DNA of 64,000 bases from Synechocystis sp. PCC 6714 (GCF_000478825.2 NZ_CP007542.1:1798001-1862000); one strand, 5' to 3'. Counted from the first letter of the stretch, positions 28,207 to 37,855 are shown. Notes: generated from the sequence alone by a model not told the origin. A program made the numbers and translations.

Positions 28207-30111
28207 TCAATCTTTGGCGGGGTTGAAACCAAACACTTCACCATAAAAAGCCAATTCCGACTCTAGAGCTTTTTTGATGTTAGCGGCAATGCGGAAACCG
28301 TGTTGTTCTTCGGCAAAGGCGACATATTCCACTTTGATGCCCTTAGTCTTAAGGGCTTCCACCATCATTTCCGTTTGGTTGGGCGGCACAACTTTATCTT
28401 CTAAGCCCTGGAAGAAAATCACTGGGCAGGTTAGCTGATCCGCATGGTTCACTGGCGATCGCCGTTCGTATAAATCTTTTCTTTCAGGATAGGGGCCAAT
28501 CAAACCGTCGAAGTAACGGGATTCAAATTTATGGGTATCGGTGGTCAGGGCTGTTAAATCACTAACACCGTAATAGCTAGCCCCGGCTTGAAAAATATCA
28601 TGGAAGGTTAGGGCCGCTAGGGTGGTGTAGCCCCCGGCACTGCCGCCGGAAATAGCCAACTTATTGAGATCTGCTAAACCCTGAGCCGCTAGGTATTTGG
28701 CCGCATTGATACAGTCCGCCACATCGACGATGCCCCATTGACCATGTAAACGCTGACGATAATTGCGACCATAACCCGTACTACCACCGTAATTCACATC
28801 CACATAGGCGAAGCCCCGACTAGTCCAATACTGAATTTTTAAACTAAGGGAGTTACTGGCCGCCGCTGTGGGGCCCCCATGGCTTTTGACCAATAACGGC
28901 GGTAACGTACCAGGAATTCCTTGAAAATCAGTGTTGGTGGGGGGATAGTACCAGGCGTAGGCAGTTTGGCCCTCTTCGCTGGGAAAACTAATGGCCTGGG
29001 GTTGGGCTAGATAGGCCGGGTCTAAAGAGAAATCGCTGGCAACTTTGAGAATTTCCGTTTGCTGGGCGGCAACATCAAGGGCCACTACTGCGGTGGGTAT
29101 GGTGGGAGCACCGCCTAAAAACCAGAGGGTTTTGCCGTCACTACAAAGGGAAGAATAATCACTGTAGGGTAATCCCAAAATGCTTAGTTGTTTGTGGGAC
29201 GGTTTGAGTTTGCCCAACTGCCAAGCACCATCCTGGGTAAAAGCGCAAAGAATGGTATCCGTATCCACAAAGGCATAACTCCGTAGACCAAACACCCAAT
29301 GGGGATAGGCAAATTCCGCATCGAGGGGAAAAACGTTATCCACTTCCCCTTTGTGATAGCGGTACAAATTCCACCAATCGGTTCGATCGCCGACAAAATA
29401 TAAACTGCCATCGGGACACCATCGGGGTTCATGGATGGATTCATTCCCAGCATGGCCAGCAATACAACGAATATTTTCCAGGGCTCCTTGGCCATTGAAA
29501 TCCGCAAGCCATAATTTGGTGACATCCCAGGGCATATGGGGGTGATCCCAGGTAATCCAAGCTAGTTTGTTGCCATCAGGACTAAGGCGGGGAGATGAAT
29601 AAAAATCATGGCCCAGGGCGATCGCCGTTACTTCCCCAGTTTCTAAGCTGATGGCGGCCAGGAAATTTTCTGGTTCCTTTGCTTCTGCACTGTGGCGTTC
29701 ACCAACGGCAATTAATCTTTGTCTGGGTTGATCCAAAACAAAATCTGCAAAACGGCAGTCCGGTGTGTTAGTTAACTGTTGCGGTTCCTGCCCAATACCT
29801 TGAACGTAAATCTGTTGATCCCTGAAATTACTGAAATAAACTCTCCCCGCCGCCACCAAAAAGGCTCCTCCACCGTATTCATGAACTTTGGTTCGCACAT
29901 TGAAGGGGGCGGGAGTCACATCCCGCACAGTGCCATCGGGTTGCCTGTGAACTAGGACATTCCGTCCTTTCTCCATTGCCCTGGCCTCTAGCCAAAAGAC
30001 CTCTTGGCCATCATTCTGCACTGCTCCCAAACCAATACTGCCCGCCAGCAAAGCATCAGCCGTAATTGGCGATCGCCAAGAACCGTAGGGGGCGGTCTGT
30101 TTAGTGGTCAT
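28207..30111 (-). CDS. S9 family prolyl oligopeptidase / dipeptidyl aminopeptidase
   Basis: 634-residue serine peptidase with an N-terminal seven-bladed beta-propeller (about 30-370) and a C-terminal alpha/beta-hydrolase domain. The nucleophile elbow is ISGGSAGGYTTLAAL, the oxyanion/HGG loop is LLVKSHGGPTAA, the acid lies in GLEDKVVPPNQTEMM, and the catalytic His is in EEQHGF. The propeller limits access to short peptides. No signal peptide is visible, so it is probably cytoplasmic. ATG 30111 is favoured over the GTG nine bases upstream. Length is normal for bacterial acylaminoacyl-peptidase-like S9C enzymes. Confidence 0.9.
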   Translation of the reverse strand: MTTKQTAPYGSWRSPITADALLAGSIGLGAVQNDGQEVFWLEARAMEKGRNVLVHRQPDGTVRDVTPAPFNVRTKVHEYGGGAFLVAAGRVYFSNFRDQQIYVQGIGQEPQQLTNTPDCRFADFVLDQPRQRLIAVGERHSAEAKEPENFLAAISLETGEVTAIALGHDFYSSPRLSPDGNKLAWITWDHPHMPWDVTKLWLADFNGQGALENIRCIAGHAGNESIHEPRWCPDGSLYFVGDRTDWWNLYRYHKGEVDNVFPLDAEFAYPHWVFGLRSYAFVDTDTILCAFTQDGAWQLGKLKPSHKQLSILGLPYSDYSSLCSDGKTLWFLGGAPTIPTAVVALDVAAQQTEILKVASDFSLDPAYLAQPQAISFPSEEGQTAYAWYYPPTNTDFQGIPGTLPPLLVKSHGGPTAAASNSLSLKIQYWTSRGFAYVDVNYGGSTGYGRNYRQRLHGQWGIVDVADCINAAKYLAAQGLADLNKLAISGGSAGGYTTLAALTFHDIFQAGASYYGVSDLTALTTDTHKFESRYFDGLIGPYPERKDLYERRSPVNHADQLTCPVIFFQGLEDKVVPPNQTEMMVEALKTKGIKVEYVAFAEEQHGFRIAANIKKALESELAFYGEVFGFNPAKD

Positions 30112-30144
30112 GGAAGTCACAGAGAAGGGGAACTAGTTACCCTT

Positions 30145-31077
30145 TCAGGATACAGAAGCTGGCACCAACTTTTCCTGTTCACTCCAGAACCATTTAATGG
30201 TTTTGGCTAAGCCCTGATCCAAACTGGTTAATTGTAAACCCGGCATTAGGCTCTGGAGTTTTTTCACTCCCAAACATTTAGACTTAGCCCCTACGTAACG
30301 GCTGGTATCAAATTCAATCAGGTGGAAATCGTAGCCCACTTCCTGGCAAATTAATTCCGCAAAGCGACGAATGGTAAATTCTTCCCCCGCTCCAATATTG
30401 ACCAAATTGTTATCCACTGTGGCAGCTAATTCCAAGGCAATGTGGGCAAAATCCTCCACAAAAACTAATTCCCGTTGTTGATAACCATCTCCCCAGAGGG
30501 TGACCGTTTCGCCGTAAAGTTTGCCCCGAATAATCTTGCGGATCAGGTCAAAAATGAAATGCATCTGCCGTCCGTCCGTGTGGTAGCCGGGGCCATAGAG
30601 GGTGGAAGGAACTAGACAGAGATATTTCAGCCCATACTGTTTGTGCAATGCCAACGCCCCCGCATAGAGCATTCTTTTAGTCATGGCGTAGGTGAACAAA
30701 CTATCAATGGGTAAACCAGTAAGATAGTATTCTTCTTCTAGGGGTAAATGGGGATCATAGGCGCAACTGGTACCCATAAAAATTAACTTTGCTTGGGGTT
30801 GTTGACCGTGCCACCAATCAAGCACATTAGTATTTAGCTTTTGGTTGATCAGCCACTGTTCCCCCGGATGGGATAGACAAAAATCCCCCGCTTGGGTCCA
30901 GGCAGCCAGGTGATAAATTTGGTCGAAACTGCCTTTAGCAAATTGATGCAGAGAACCGGCTTGGGTCAGGTCACAGTTGCGGGAATTGATTTTGGTTAGT
31001 TCGTGGCCCTGGGCCTCGAGTTGATTGCAAAGGGTTGTGCCCAAAAATCCCGTACCACCGGTGACCAAAATTTTCAT
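30145..31077 (-). CDS. NAD-dependent nucleotide-sugar epimerase/dehydratase
   Basis: 310-residue extended SDR. The Rossmann motif is ILVTGGTGFLGTTL, the active site has MGTSCAYD and YAMTKRM (YxxxK), and GDGYQQRELVFVEDFA and NIGAGEEFTIRRFAEL are typical of GDP-L-fucose synthase and related enzymes. The best guess is GDP-fucose-synthase-like, but the usual partner GDP-mannose dehydratase is not adjacent, so the sugar is uncertain. It lies 33 bases upstream of the S9 peptidase start on the same strand and 213 bases downstream of the membrane glycosyltransferase gene. A role in surface polysaccharide synthesis is likely. Confidence 0.8.
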   Translation of the reverse strand: MKILVTGGTGFLGTTLCNQLEAQGHELTKINSRNCDLTQAGSLHQFAKGSFDQIYHLAAWTQAGDFCLSHPGEQWLINQKLNTNVLDWWHGQQPQAKLIFMGTSCAYDPHLPLEEEYYLTGLPIDSLFTYAMTKRMLYAGALALHKQYGLKYLCLVPSTLYGPGYHTDGRQMHFIFDLIRKIIRGKLYGETVTLWGDGYQQRELVFVEDFAHIALELAATVDNNLVNIGAGEEFTIRRFAELICQEVGYDFHLIEFDTSRYVGAKSKCLGVKKLQSLMPGLQLTSLDQGLAKTIKWFWSEQEKLVPASVS

Positions 31078-31290
31078 CCGCTTACCTTGAAAAATTCTAA
31101 AAATTATTCCGTCCCACCATCATACAAGGGCAGGTGAAGCCTGTTAGAACTGAGGGCTTTACTCTAGCTTCCATAGCGGCTGGAGAAATCGACAATCAAT
31201 AAAGCGCCACTATTGTCATTATTCCTTAGCAATCTCAACGGCGATCGCCCCCGAATAGGTAGACGGGCCAGCATTAAGCTTTTGCCTCAA

Positions 31291-32835
31291 CTATTGCGGC
31301 GAACCAAAAAACAGGGTAAATTCTCCTGCTTGTCCCCGCTTTTGTAAATTGGCTAAAGCTAGTCTGCTTTGGGCATCTTGGTCGAGCAATAAATAATTTC
31401 CTTCCTTAGCCTTGGTATGCAACTGATTATCGTCCACCGCAATCACCTGGCGATCGCCGTAGAAATCTAAACTGGGACGACTATAGGCAAAGGAAGTATA
31501 AACCAGGGTATTGACAGGAATGCTTTTTTTGATTAACTCCCCCACGGGTTTGACTGCAAAAGCTTCGTTCACTTCCCAGTTCCAGAGGGGACTGGAGAAA
31601 AGAAATAGAAGGGCTACATAGAGCCCCACCACTAGGGTTTTGGCAAATTTAGGGGAAGATTGCAAATATTGCTTGGCACTCCAACCTATGCCAATAAATA
31701 GCACCACCCCCATGATGATAATCACCGGTTTTTGCTCGATGAAACCAGCGTATAATCCTCCCACCAGACCCACCACAGCAGTGAGGGCAAGTAGATAACC
31801 AATTAGCCTAGGATAACGTTGGCGACCTTCTAAATCTGCTAAATAATATCCCCCCATCAGAGCGAAAAAAGGGTAACAAGGGAGTACATACCAGGGCAAT
31901 TTAGTGCCCATGACGGAAATAATCAGCAAAAAGCCGAAGCCAAAGGTGATGGCAACCTTAGCCCAGTCCTGTCGCCATTGTTTTATGGTCATTACCATGG
32001 CGGGAATTAGGAAAAATAGCCAAGGCGCAGTGTATTTGGTAATTTCTAGCAGGTAATACCAAGGGGGCCCCGTATTGCCTTCTAATTCCTTGGTAACTCG
32101 CTCAAAACTGTGAAACTCAAAATGAATCTGCCAAAAAGTTTCCCCATACTGGGCAAATTGGAGTTGGTACCACCACAACACCGGACCAAAACCGATCAAC
32201 AGCCCGAACCAGAATTGCCAGCGCTGAAAAATTCGTCCTTCCCCAAGCCAGAAAATCAAAATTCCCAACAATAATCCCAGAGCTAGCACCAGTAAACCCT
32301 TGGCTAGAGCAATTAACCCCAAACCAATACCTATACCCCCTAACCAATGGGGATTTTTCCGCCCTTTGAGTAAGCAAAGTATCGACCAAAGCAAACAGGT
32401 ATTAATCACCCCATCCAACATGGTTAAACGGCCCAGACGGGCGGTGGGAAGCAGGGTTAGCAATATCGAACTGCTCCATAGTGCCGCTTTAGGGGCAGAA
32501 AAAATTTCCTTCCCCACCAGATATAACAAGGGCACCGCCAGGGCTGACCCCAGAGCCAGGGGCAAACGGGAACTAAATTCATTGATGCCCAGCAGATGGT
32601 AACTGCCCATTACCAGCCAAGTAATCAGGGGCGGTTTGGATAAAAAGGGTTGTCCTAAATAGGTGGGAAAACGCCAATCTCCCCGCAGATAAGTATCCTG
32701 GGCTGTGGTGGCATAATAACCCTCGTCAAAATCTCGCAGGGGCACATTGCCCAAACCGGCGATCGCCAGGATTAGGGCCACTCCGGTGAGTAGCAATAAA
32801 TATTTCCGGTCTGAATTCAGGGAAAAAAAGTTCAA
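31291..32835 (-). CDS. ArnT/GT39-like membrane glycosyltransferase
   Basis: 514-residue polytopic membrane protein of the GT-C fold. The first external loop carries PLRDFDEGYYATTAQDTYL and FLSKPPLITWLVMGSYHLLG, the catalytic Asp-Glu and KPPL motifs of ArnT-type enzymes. Eleven to twelve hydrophobic segments precede a small C-terminal soluble domain. Such enzymes use polyprenyl-phosphate sugars to modify lipids or proteins outside the plasma membrane. The frame opens with TTG at 32835 and there is no ATG in a suitable place upstream, so a TTG start is inferred. It is divergent from the C-DES gene. Confidence 0.82.
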   Translation of the reverse strand: MNFFSLNSDRKYLLLLTGVALILAIAGLGNVPLRDFDEGYYATTAQDTYLRGDWRFPTYLGQPFLSKPPLITWLVMGSYHLLGINEFSSRLPLALGSALAVPLLYLVGKEIFSAPKAALWSSSILLTLLPTARLGRLTMLDGVINTCLLWSILCLLKGRKNPHWLGGIGIGLGLIALAKGLLVLALGLLLGILIFWLGEGRIFQRWQFWFGLLIGFGPVLWWYQLQFAQYGETFWQIHFEFHSFERVTKELEGNTGPPWYYLLEITKYTAPWLFFLIPAMVMTIKQWRQDWAKVAITFGFGFLLIISVMGTKLPWYVLPCYPFFALMGGYYLADLEGRQRYPRLIGYLLALTAVVGLVGGLYAGFIEQKPVIIIMGVVLFIGIGWSAKQYLQSSPKFAKTLVVGLYVALLFLFSSPLWNWEVNEAFAVKPVGELIKKSIPVNTLVYTSFAYSRPSLDFYGDRQVIAVDDNQLHTKAKEGNYLLLDQDAQSRLALANLQKRGQAGEFTLFFGSPQ

Positions 32836-32943
32836 GGGCTGAGTATGGACAGATTCTGACTATTGGACTTGGCTCGCATTTTCCCACGTTCTTGGGGGAA
32901 GTTTAGGTTTTTGTTAAGGTATTTTGTTGATGTTTCCCCACCA

Positions 32944-34125
32944 ATGGCTGACCCTGTGAACCTAATACCCGATCGCCACCAATTTCCTGGCCTAGCCAAT
33001 AAGACCTATTTTAATTTTGGCGGCCAGGGTATTTTGCCCACCGTTGCCCTGGAAGCTATTACGGCTATGTATGGCTATCTACAGGAAAATGGCCCTTTTT
33101 CCATTGCCGCTAATCAACATATTCAGCAGTTAATTGCCCAACTACGGCAGGCTTTGGCGGAAACTTTTAACGTTGATCCCAACACAATTACAATCACCGA
33201 TAACGTCACCACCGGCTGTGACATTGTGCTTTGGGGTTTGGATTGGCACCAGGGCGATGAAATTTTGCTCACCGACTGCGAACATCCCGGCATCATTGCC
33301 ATTGTCCAGGCGATCGCCGCCCGGTTTGGCATTACCTACCGTTTTTTCCCGGTGGCGGCCACGTTAAACCAGGGAGATGCGGCCGCAGTGTTGGCTAATC
33401 ATCTGGGGCCAAAAACCCGCTTGGTTATTCTCAGTCATTTACTCTGGAACACTGGCCAAGTATTGCCCCTAGCAGAAATTATGGCCGTTTGTCGCCGTCA
33501 CCAAGGAAATTATCCAGTGCGGGTTTTAGTGGATGGGGCCCAATCTGCCGGTTCCTTACCCCTAGATTTTTCCCGGTTAGAAGTGGATTATTATGCTTTC
33601 ACCGGCCATAAATGGTTTGCTGGCCCCGCTGGGGTGGGGGGATTGTATATCCATGGCGATTGCCTGGGGGAAATTAATCCGACCTATGTGGGTTGGCGCA
33701 GTATCACCTATGGCGCTAAAGGGGAACCCACCGGCTGGGCTGAAGGGGGCAAACGGTTTGAAGTGGCCACCTCCGCCTATCCCCAATATGCCGGTCTGTT
33801 GGCCGCTCTCCAGTTGCACCAACGGCAAGGCACCGCTGAGGAACGTTACCAAGCCATTTGTCAACGTAGTGAATTCCTGTGGCGGGGCTTGAACCAGTTA
33901 CCCCATGTCCATTGTTTAGCTACATCGGCTCCCCAAGCAGGTTTGGTCTCCTTCACCGTGGATTCTCCCTTGGGCCACCGGGCGATCGTGCAGAAACTGG
34001 AGGAGCAACGCATCTATCTCCGTACCATCGCTGACCCTGACTGTATCCGGGCCTGTTGCCATTACATAACCGATGAGGAGGAAATTAATCATTTATTGGC
34101 TAGACTAGCTGACTTTGGCCCCTAA
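32944..34125 (+). CDS. L-cysteine/L-cystine C-S lyase (C-DES), class V aminotransferase fold
   Basis: 393-residue PLP enzyme of the NifS/CsdA fold. With the ATG at 32944, the Schiff-base lysine in TGHKWFAGP is Lys223, the ring-stacking His in DCEHPG is His114 and the Asp in VDGAQ is Asp197. These agree with the numbering I recall for C-DES of Synechocystis, a cystine lyase that releases persulfide sulfur for Fe-S cluster formation in vitro. The mobile Cys loop of true cysteine desulfurases is absent, fitting a lyase. An in-frame ATG at 32863 would add 27 residues that do not fit the family. Confidence 0.9.
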   Translation: MADPVNLIPDRHQFPGLANKTYFNFGGQGILPTVALEAITAMYGYLQENGPFSIAANQHIQQLIAQLRQALAETFNVDPNTITITDNVTTGCDIVLWGLDWHQGDEILLTDCEHPGIIAIVQAIAARFGITYRFFPVAATLNQGDAAAVLANHLGPKTRLVILSHLLWNTGQVLPLAEIMAVCRRHQGNYPVRVLVDGAQSAGSLPLDFSRLEVDYYAFTGHKWFAGPAGVGGLYIHGDCLGEINPTYVGWRSITYGAKGEPTGWAEGGKRFEVATSAYPQYAGLLAALQLHQRQGTAEERYQAICQRSEFLWRGLNQLPHVHCLATSAPQAGLVSFTVDSPLGHRAIVQKLEEQRIYLRTIADPDCIRACCHYITDEEEINHLLARLADFGP

Positions 34126-34131
34126 AAAGTT

Positions 34132-34148
34132 CCCCCTTGTAAAGGGGG
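34132..34148. terminator. Bidirectional hairpin between convergent genes
   Basis: CCCCCTT-GTA-AAGGGGG forms a seven-pair stem six bases after the C-DES stop and 19 bases beyond the stop of the convergent Tab2-like gene. There is no T-run, so strength is uncertain, but placement fits a shared terminator. Confidence 0.5.
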
Positions 34149-34167
34149 CGAGGGAGGACGTTAAACC

Positions 34168-35046
34168 CTAGATTTGTTCCGTTTCCTGTAATAACCAAAA
34201 ACCGGCAAAAGCCTCACTGTCGGGACTGGCTTGAATGGCTAAAAAGTGAATGCCGTGGGCCAATTTTTTGGCCTGTTCAAAGCCCTTCGCTTCCTGTTCA
34301 CTGGTTTTGTCGATAACGTTGGCCACAATCCAACTATCACTGGCGCCGGTTTCCAGGCGCATAATGGGACGGGGGTCGGTGTTGTATTGCAAATAGCCCA
34401 ATTCCAACCCGGATAACCAAGCGGCAAAGGGTAAGGCCCGGGGGGAAAAGAGGATTAAACCCGGAATGCGGCAATCGGGGCCCAAATTGTAGGGGGAGAG
34501 GGGAAAACTTTCCCCAAAGCTAATCTCCCAATCCGGTAAATCATTGAAATCAGCAGCAGCCAAACTCACCAAGGCCCACTGGTCTCCCCGATCGCCCCGC
34601 ACTGCATCGGGCAAGGCAATGGCATTAAGTTCTGGATACTGCACCGATGTGGAGGAAGCCAACTTAGGGTCGTAGCCCGGTTGTTGGGGATAAAAATTCT
34701 CTAGGCGATCGCTTAACCATTGCTCCAGGGCATAGGTACGCCGACTGGGGGATGGGGGAATGCCAGCTTCTTCACAGGCTTTGCCGATCATGTTATTCAT
34801 CTGACGCCGGAAAAAACGGATCTTTTGGGGCATCTGACCCGCTTCGGCGATCGCCGTTTCGATGGCCTGCCGGAGCCAAACGGAATTGACAGTGGCACTG
34901 GGGCAATACTGGCTGTAGCGGAACAAATCCCCTGGTGACTGTTGCACGGATTGGGGAGATTCACAAATTAGTACTTCCCACACTTTTTTTCCCTCATCAT
35001 CCAATAACGGCCGCGAATAAAAATCCAATTCCCAAGTAACGCCCAT
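34168..35046 (-). CDS. Tab2/Atab2-like RNA-binding protein (DUF1092)
   Basis: 292-residue protein beginning MGVTWELDFYSRPLLDDEGKKVWEVL, the hallmark of the Tab2 family. In algae and plants Tab2/ATAB2 binds the psaB (and psbB) mRNA leader and promotes translation of photosystem reaction-centre subunits. Cyanobacterial homologues are conserved but less studied; I infer a role in thylakoid protein expression or assembly. Other family blocks include PPSPSRRTYALEQWLSDRL and RALPFAAWLSGLELGYLQ. It is convergent with C-DES and divergent from the exported protein at 35286. Confidence 0.8.
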   Translation of the reverse strand: MGVTWELDFYSRPLLDDEGKKVWEVLICESPQSVQQSPGDLFRYSQYCPSATVNSVWLRQAIETAIAEAGQMPQKIRFFRRQMNNMIGKACEEAGIPPSPSRRTYALEQWLSDRLENFYPQQPGYDPKLASSTSVQYPELNAIALPDAVRGDRGDQWALVSLAAADFNDLPDWEISFGESFPLSPYNLGPDCRIPGLILFSPRALPFAAWLSGLELGYLQYNTDPRPIMRLETGASDSWIVANVIDKTSEQEAKGFEQAKKLAHGIHFLAIQASPDSEAFAGFWLLQETEQI

Positions 35047-35285
35047 ATATCAATCAAATATGTGTCAAAGCTAGCCCCAACGGACCAACCGCTATCCTAT
35101 CAAGCAATTGCCCCCGGGTTGCCATCGTTCCATGGCCACGGCAAATAACTGCCACCCCCATCATTGTCGGCCAAACACCACTGAGCTTAAGGTATTCTGG
35201 GAGCAAGGTGCTTTATCCATCGACCTTGATATTGTTTTGAGCACCCGCTCCTCAGTCTTCCATCGCCATAGAGTTTGACCAAAAT

Positions 35286-36110
35286 ATGATCTCCCAGCCC
35301 CAAGGATTTACCCGCCTTCACCGCTCTCCTTTCCGTTTTTTCCCAGCCCGTCGGTTGATGGCTTTGGGGTGGGGCATGGGTTTGATGGCATTGGGAGCAG
35401 TACCTCTGAATGCCGCCACCATTGCCCAAGGGAATGTTACCGATCGCCAGGTGCGGGCTTTGATTGAACAATTTGATGCGGTGGCCAACCAACATGACAC
35501 CGATCGCCTGAAGGAGTTTTTTAGTGCTGAATTTAGCAACAGCGATGGTCTAACCTTTGCCCAGATGGAAACCAGCTTGCAAAAGCTCTGGGAAACCTAT
35601 GACAACTTAACCTACAGCACAGAGTTGAAAAACTGGAAACAGGAAGGACAAGCGGTGGTAGTGGAAACTTTAACCACTATCAGTGGGGAACGACCTTGGT
35701 TGGGTCGCACTGCCCAGCTGAATGGGGAAATTAGCTCCCGCCAAACTTTTATTGATGATAAGCTGGTACGCCAAGAGGTACTTTCAGAGAAAATGGTGCT
35801 GACCGCTGGGGAAGATCCGCCGCAAGTGGATGTTAATGTGCCCCAAAAGGTGCAAGTAGGCCAAGAGTTTGATTTTGACGTAATTCTGCGGCAACCCATT
35901 GGTGAAGATCTCCTGGCAGGCACCGCTTTTGCCCAGAATATAGACCCCAGCAACTATATGGACCCATCCCAAGTGAGGTTGGAGTTGTTGCAGGCTGGCG
36001 GCCTATTCAAACGGGCGATCGCCAGTGAAGATCCCCAATGGTTATCGGCTCTGTTGGTAACTCCTGGGGGCATGGTGATGGTTACTCAAAGGTTAGCGGT
36101 GGTGCCCTAA
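35286..36110 (+). CDS. Exported protein with NTF2-like domain
   Basis: 274 residues. A signal sequence is clear: basic N-terminus (FTRLHRSPFRFFPARR), hydrophobic core (LMALGWGMGLMALGAVPL) and a probable cleavage near NAATIAQ. Residues 50-150 look like an NTF2/SnoaL-type cone (VRALIEQFDAVANQHDTDRLKEFF). The C-terminal part repeats beta-rich segments, including VNVPQKVQVGQEFDFDVILRQPIG. It is probably periplasmic. Its last four bases overlap the end of the convergent SDR gene. No specific function can be assigned; the PCC 6803 counterpart (slr2144, from memory) is annotated as a periplasmic protein. Confidence 0.7.
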   Translation: MISQPQGFTRLHRSPFRFFPARRLMALGWGMGLMALGAVPLNAATIAQGNVTDRQVRALIEQFDAVANQHDTDRLKEFFSAEFSNSDGLTFAQMETSLQKLWETYDNLTYSTELKNWKQEGQAVVVETLTTISGERPWLGRTAQLNGEISSRQTFIDDKLVRQEVLSEKMVLTAGEDPPQVDVNVPQKVQVGQEFDFDVILRQPIGEDLLAGTAFAQNIDPSNYMDPSQVRLELLQAGGLFKRAIASEDPQWLSALLVTPGGMVMVTQRLAVVP

Positions 36111-36853
36111 AATTTCAAGTACTCTGCTCCATCCAAACGAATGGTGGTGCCACTCAAAAAGTCCTGTTGCAGTAAATACAAAGCCGCATCGGTAACCACT
36201 TTTGGGTTACCAGTTTTCTTAAGGGGAATACGCCGCTCGGCATAATCCCGCATAAACTGTTCCGGATCCGGTGCTTCCGGCGCTTCTAAAATCTGCCCCA
36301 GGGCTAAGCCGTTAACGGTGATATTGGGGGCCAATTCCAACGCTAAAATTTCTGTCATATCCCACAAGCCCCGCTTGGTCAGACGATAAACAAAATGATC
36401 TGGCCGGGGCCGGGGAATGCGGGCATCGTTAATGTTAATAATTTTCCCCTGGCGATCGCCGGAAATCTGTTGGGCAAAGGCCTGGGAGAGCTGAAAAGGG
36501 GCCCGGAGGTTAACAGCGAAAATCCATTCCCATAGTTCTAGATCCACCTGGAAAAATTTGTCCTCGAGGGGAAAAACCGAAGCACTGTTGATCAGAATGT
36601 CTACCCCACCAAAAACTTCCTGGGCTTTGGGTATAACTGTTTCTGTTGCTTGGGCATCACTCAGATCAGCGGAGTAGATGAAGGCTTTTCTTCCCAATGC
36701 TTCCACTTCCTGCTGAACCTCTAGGGCCCCTGCCTGGGAATTGCCATAGTGGATAAAGACATTACACCCTGCTTCGGCTAGGGCCACCACCAACGCCCGG
36801 CCCACCCGTATGCCTCCCCCGGTGACCAGGGCTGTTTTTCCAATTAATTCCAT
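36107..36853 (-). CDS. Pteridine-reductase-like SDR
   Basis: 248-residue classical-size SDR. Its cofactor motif is VTGGGIRVGRALVVAL and its YxxxK is YRLTK. The catalytic Ser of ordinary SDRs is replaced by Asp in ININDARIPRP, the pattern of pteridine reductase PTR1 and FolM. The TGGGIRVGRA wording is also PTR1-like, favouring NADPH over NADH. The likely substrate is a dihydropterin, and cyanobacteria do make glycosylated tetrahydrobiopterins, but no pterin gene adjoins it. The stop overlaps the convergent gene end by four bases. Confidence 0.78.
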   Translation of the reverse strand: MELIGKTALVTGGGIRVGRALVVALAEAGCNVFIHYGNSQAGALEVQQEVEALGRKAFIYSADLSDAQATETVIPKAQEVFGGVDILINSASVFPLEDKFFQVDLELWEWIFAVNLRAPFQLSQAFAQQISGDRQGKIININDARIPRPRPDHFVYRLTKRGLWDMTEILALELAPNITVNGLALGQILEAPEAPDPEQFMRDYAERRIPLKKTGNPKVVTDAALYLLQQDFLSGTTIRLDGAEYLKF

Positions 36854-36887
36854 TGTAGTTAGCTAAATTTCTGAATCCTTGGGCAAT

Positions 36888-37172
36888 TTAGGCTTCCACC
36901 TTTACGCCCCGCCAAAAAGCAATGTAGCCCTTAATGTTTTCTGCCTTGGACTTCGGATCGGGATAGTACCAAGCTGCGTCGGCATTTTCCTGACCATCCA
37001 CCACTAGGGTGTAGTAACTGGCGGTACCTTTCCAGCCACAAACGGTGTGGGTGTTGCTGGGCTCAAAATACTGGGGATGGATGCTGTCAGGGGGAAAATA
37101 GTAATTGCCCTCCACCATTTCACACTGGTCACTCTCGGCGAGGACAACCCCATTCCAGATTGCTTTAGCCAT
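36888..37172 (-). CDS. DUF427 protein
   Basis: 94-residue protein of the DUF427 family: MAKAIWNGVVLAESDQCEMVEGNYYFPP, VCGWKGTASYY, AAWYYPDPK and IAFWRGVKVEA cover the whole domain. The family is a small beta-barrel found widely in cyanobacteria and actinobacteria, with no established biochemical function. The frame is open upstream to 37226, but ATG 37172 matches the usual start. It lies 34 bases upstream of the SDR gene and 51 bases downstream of the NarL-type regulator, all on the minus strand. Confidence 0.88.
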   Translation of the reverse strand: MAKAIWNGVVLAESDQCEMVEGNYYFPPDSIHPQYFEPSNTHTVCGWKGTASYYTLVVDGQENADAAWYYPDPKSKAENIKGYIAFWRGVKVEA

Positions 37173-37222
37173 GGTTGTAGGACAGATAAAGTAAACGCCT
37201 TGGATTATAGCCCCTTCTGCAG

Positions 37223-37855
37223 TCAAACTAAACCAGAACGGAGGGCAATGACGGCGGCCTGCACCCGGTCATCAACGGACAGCTTATTCATGATGCCTCG
37301 TACATGGGTTTTAATAGTATTGGTGCTGAGATATAGGGTCTGGGCGATTTCTTGGTTACTTTTTCCTTCCACAATTAATTTCAGCACGTCGACCTCCCGC
37401 TCCGAAAGGCTCGATACATTGGTTTGTCCTTCCGGCACCGGCGGTTTGAGATTTTCCACCACTACCCGGGCAATCTGGGGATCAAGATAGGTGGCCCCAT
37501 CCTGGGCGGCGGCGATCGCTAAAATTAAACGTTCCAGCGTGGCTCCTTTAACGCAATAGGCATCGGCCCCGCTGGCCAAGGCAGCAATGATTTCATTGGG
37601 GAGAGTGTGAGACGTTAACACCACCACATGGATTTGAGGAGAGGTTTTTTTGATCTGTTTGGTGGCTTCAATGCCGTCTAGCCCTGGCAAACCAATGTCC
37701 ATGACAATCAGGTCTGGGTTGAGGGCCGCCGCTTGCTGCACTGCCCCATAGCCATTGTCCACCCGACCAATAATTTCAAAGCGATCATGGGCACCCAAGG
37801 CTTGCTCCAAACCTAATTGCATCAATGGATCATCTTCAACGATCAAAATTTTCAT
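37223..37855 (-). CDS. NarL/LuxR-type response regulator
   Basis: 210 residues. The receiver domain has the acidic pair in VEDDP, phospho-acceptor Asp53 in IVMDIGLPGLDG, Thr/Ser in VLTSHT and Lys in YCVKGA. The C-terminal LuxR helix-turn-helix (about 145-205) reads LSEREVDVLKLIVEGKSNQEIAQTLYLSTNTIKTHVRGIMNKL. It is transcribed divergently from a MASE1 histidine kinase with a 126-base shared promoter region, suggesting a cognate pair. ATG 37855 is favoured over an in-frame start 24 bases upstream. The regulon is unknown. Confidence 0.9.
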   Translation of the reverse strand: MKILIVEDDPLMQLGLEQALGAHDRFEIIGRVDNGYGAVQQAAALNPDLIVMDIGLPGLDGIEATKQIKKTSPQIHVVVLTSHTLPNEIIAALASGADAYCVKGATLERLILAIAAAQDGATYLDPQIARVVVENLKPPVPEGQTNVSSLSEREVDVLKLIVEGKSNQEIAQTLYLSTNTIKTHVRGIMNKLSVDDRVQAAVIALRSGLV

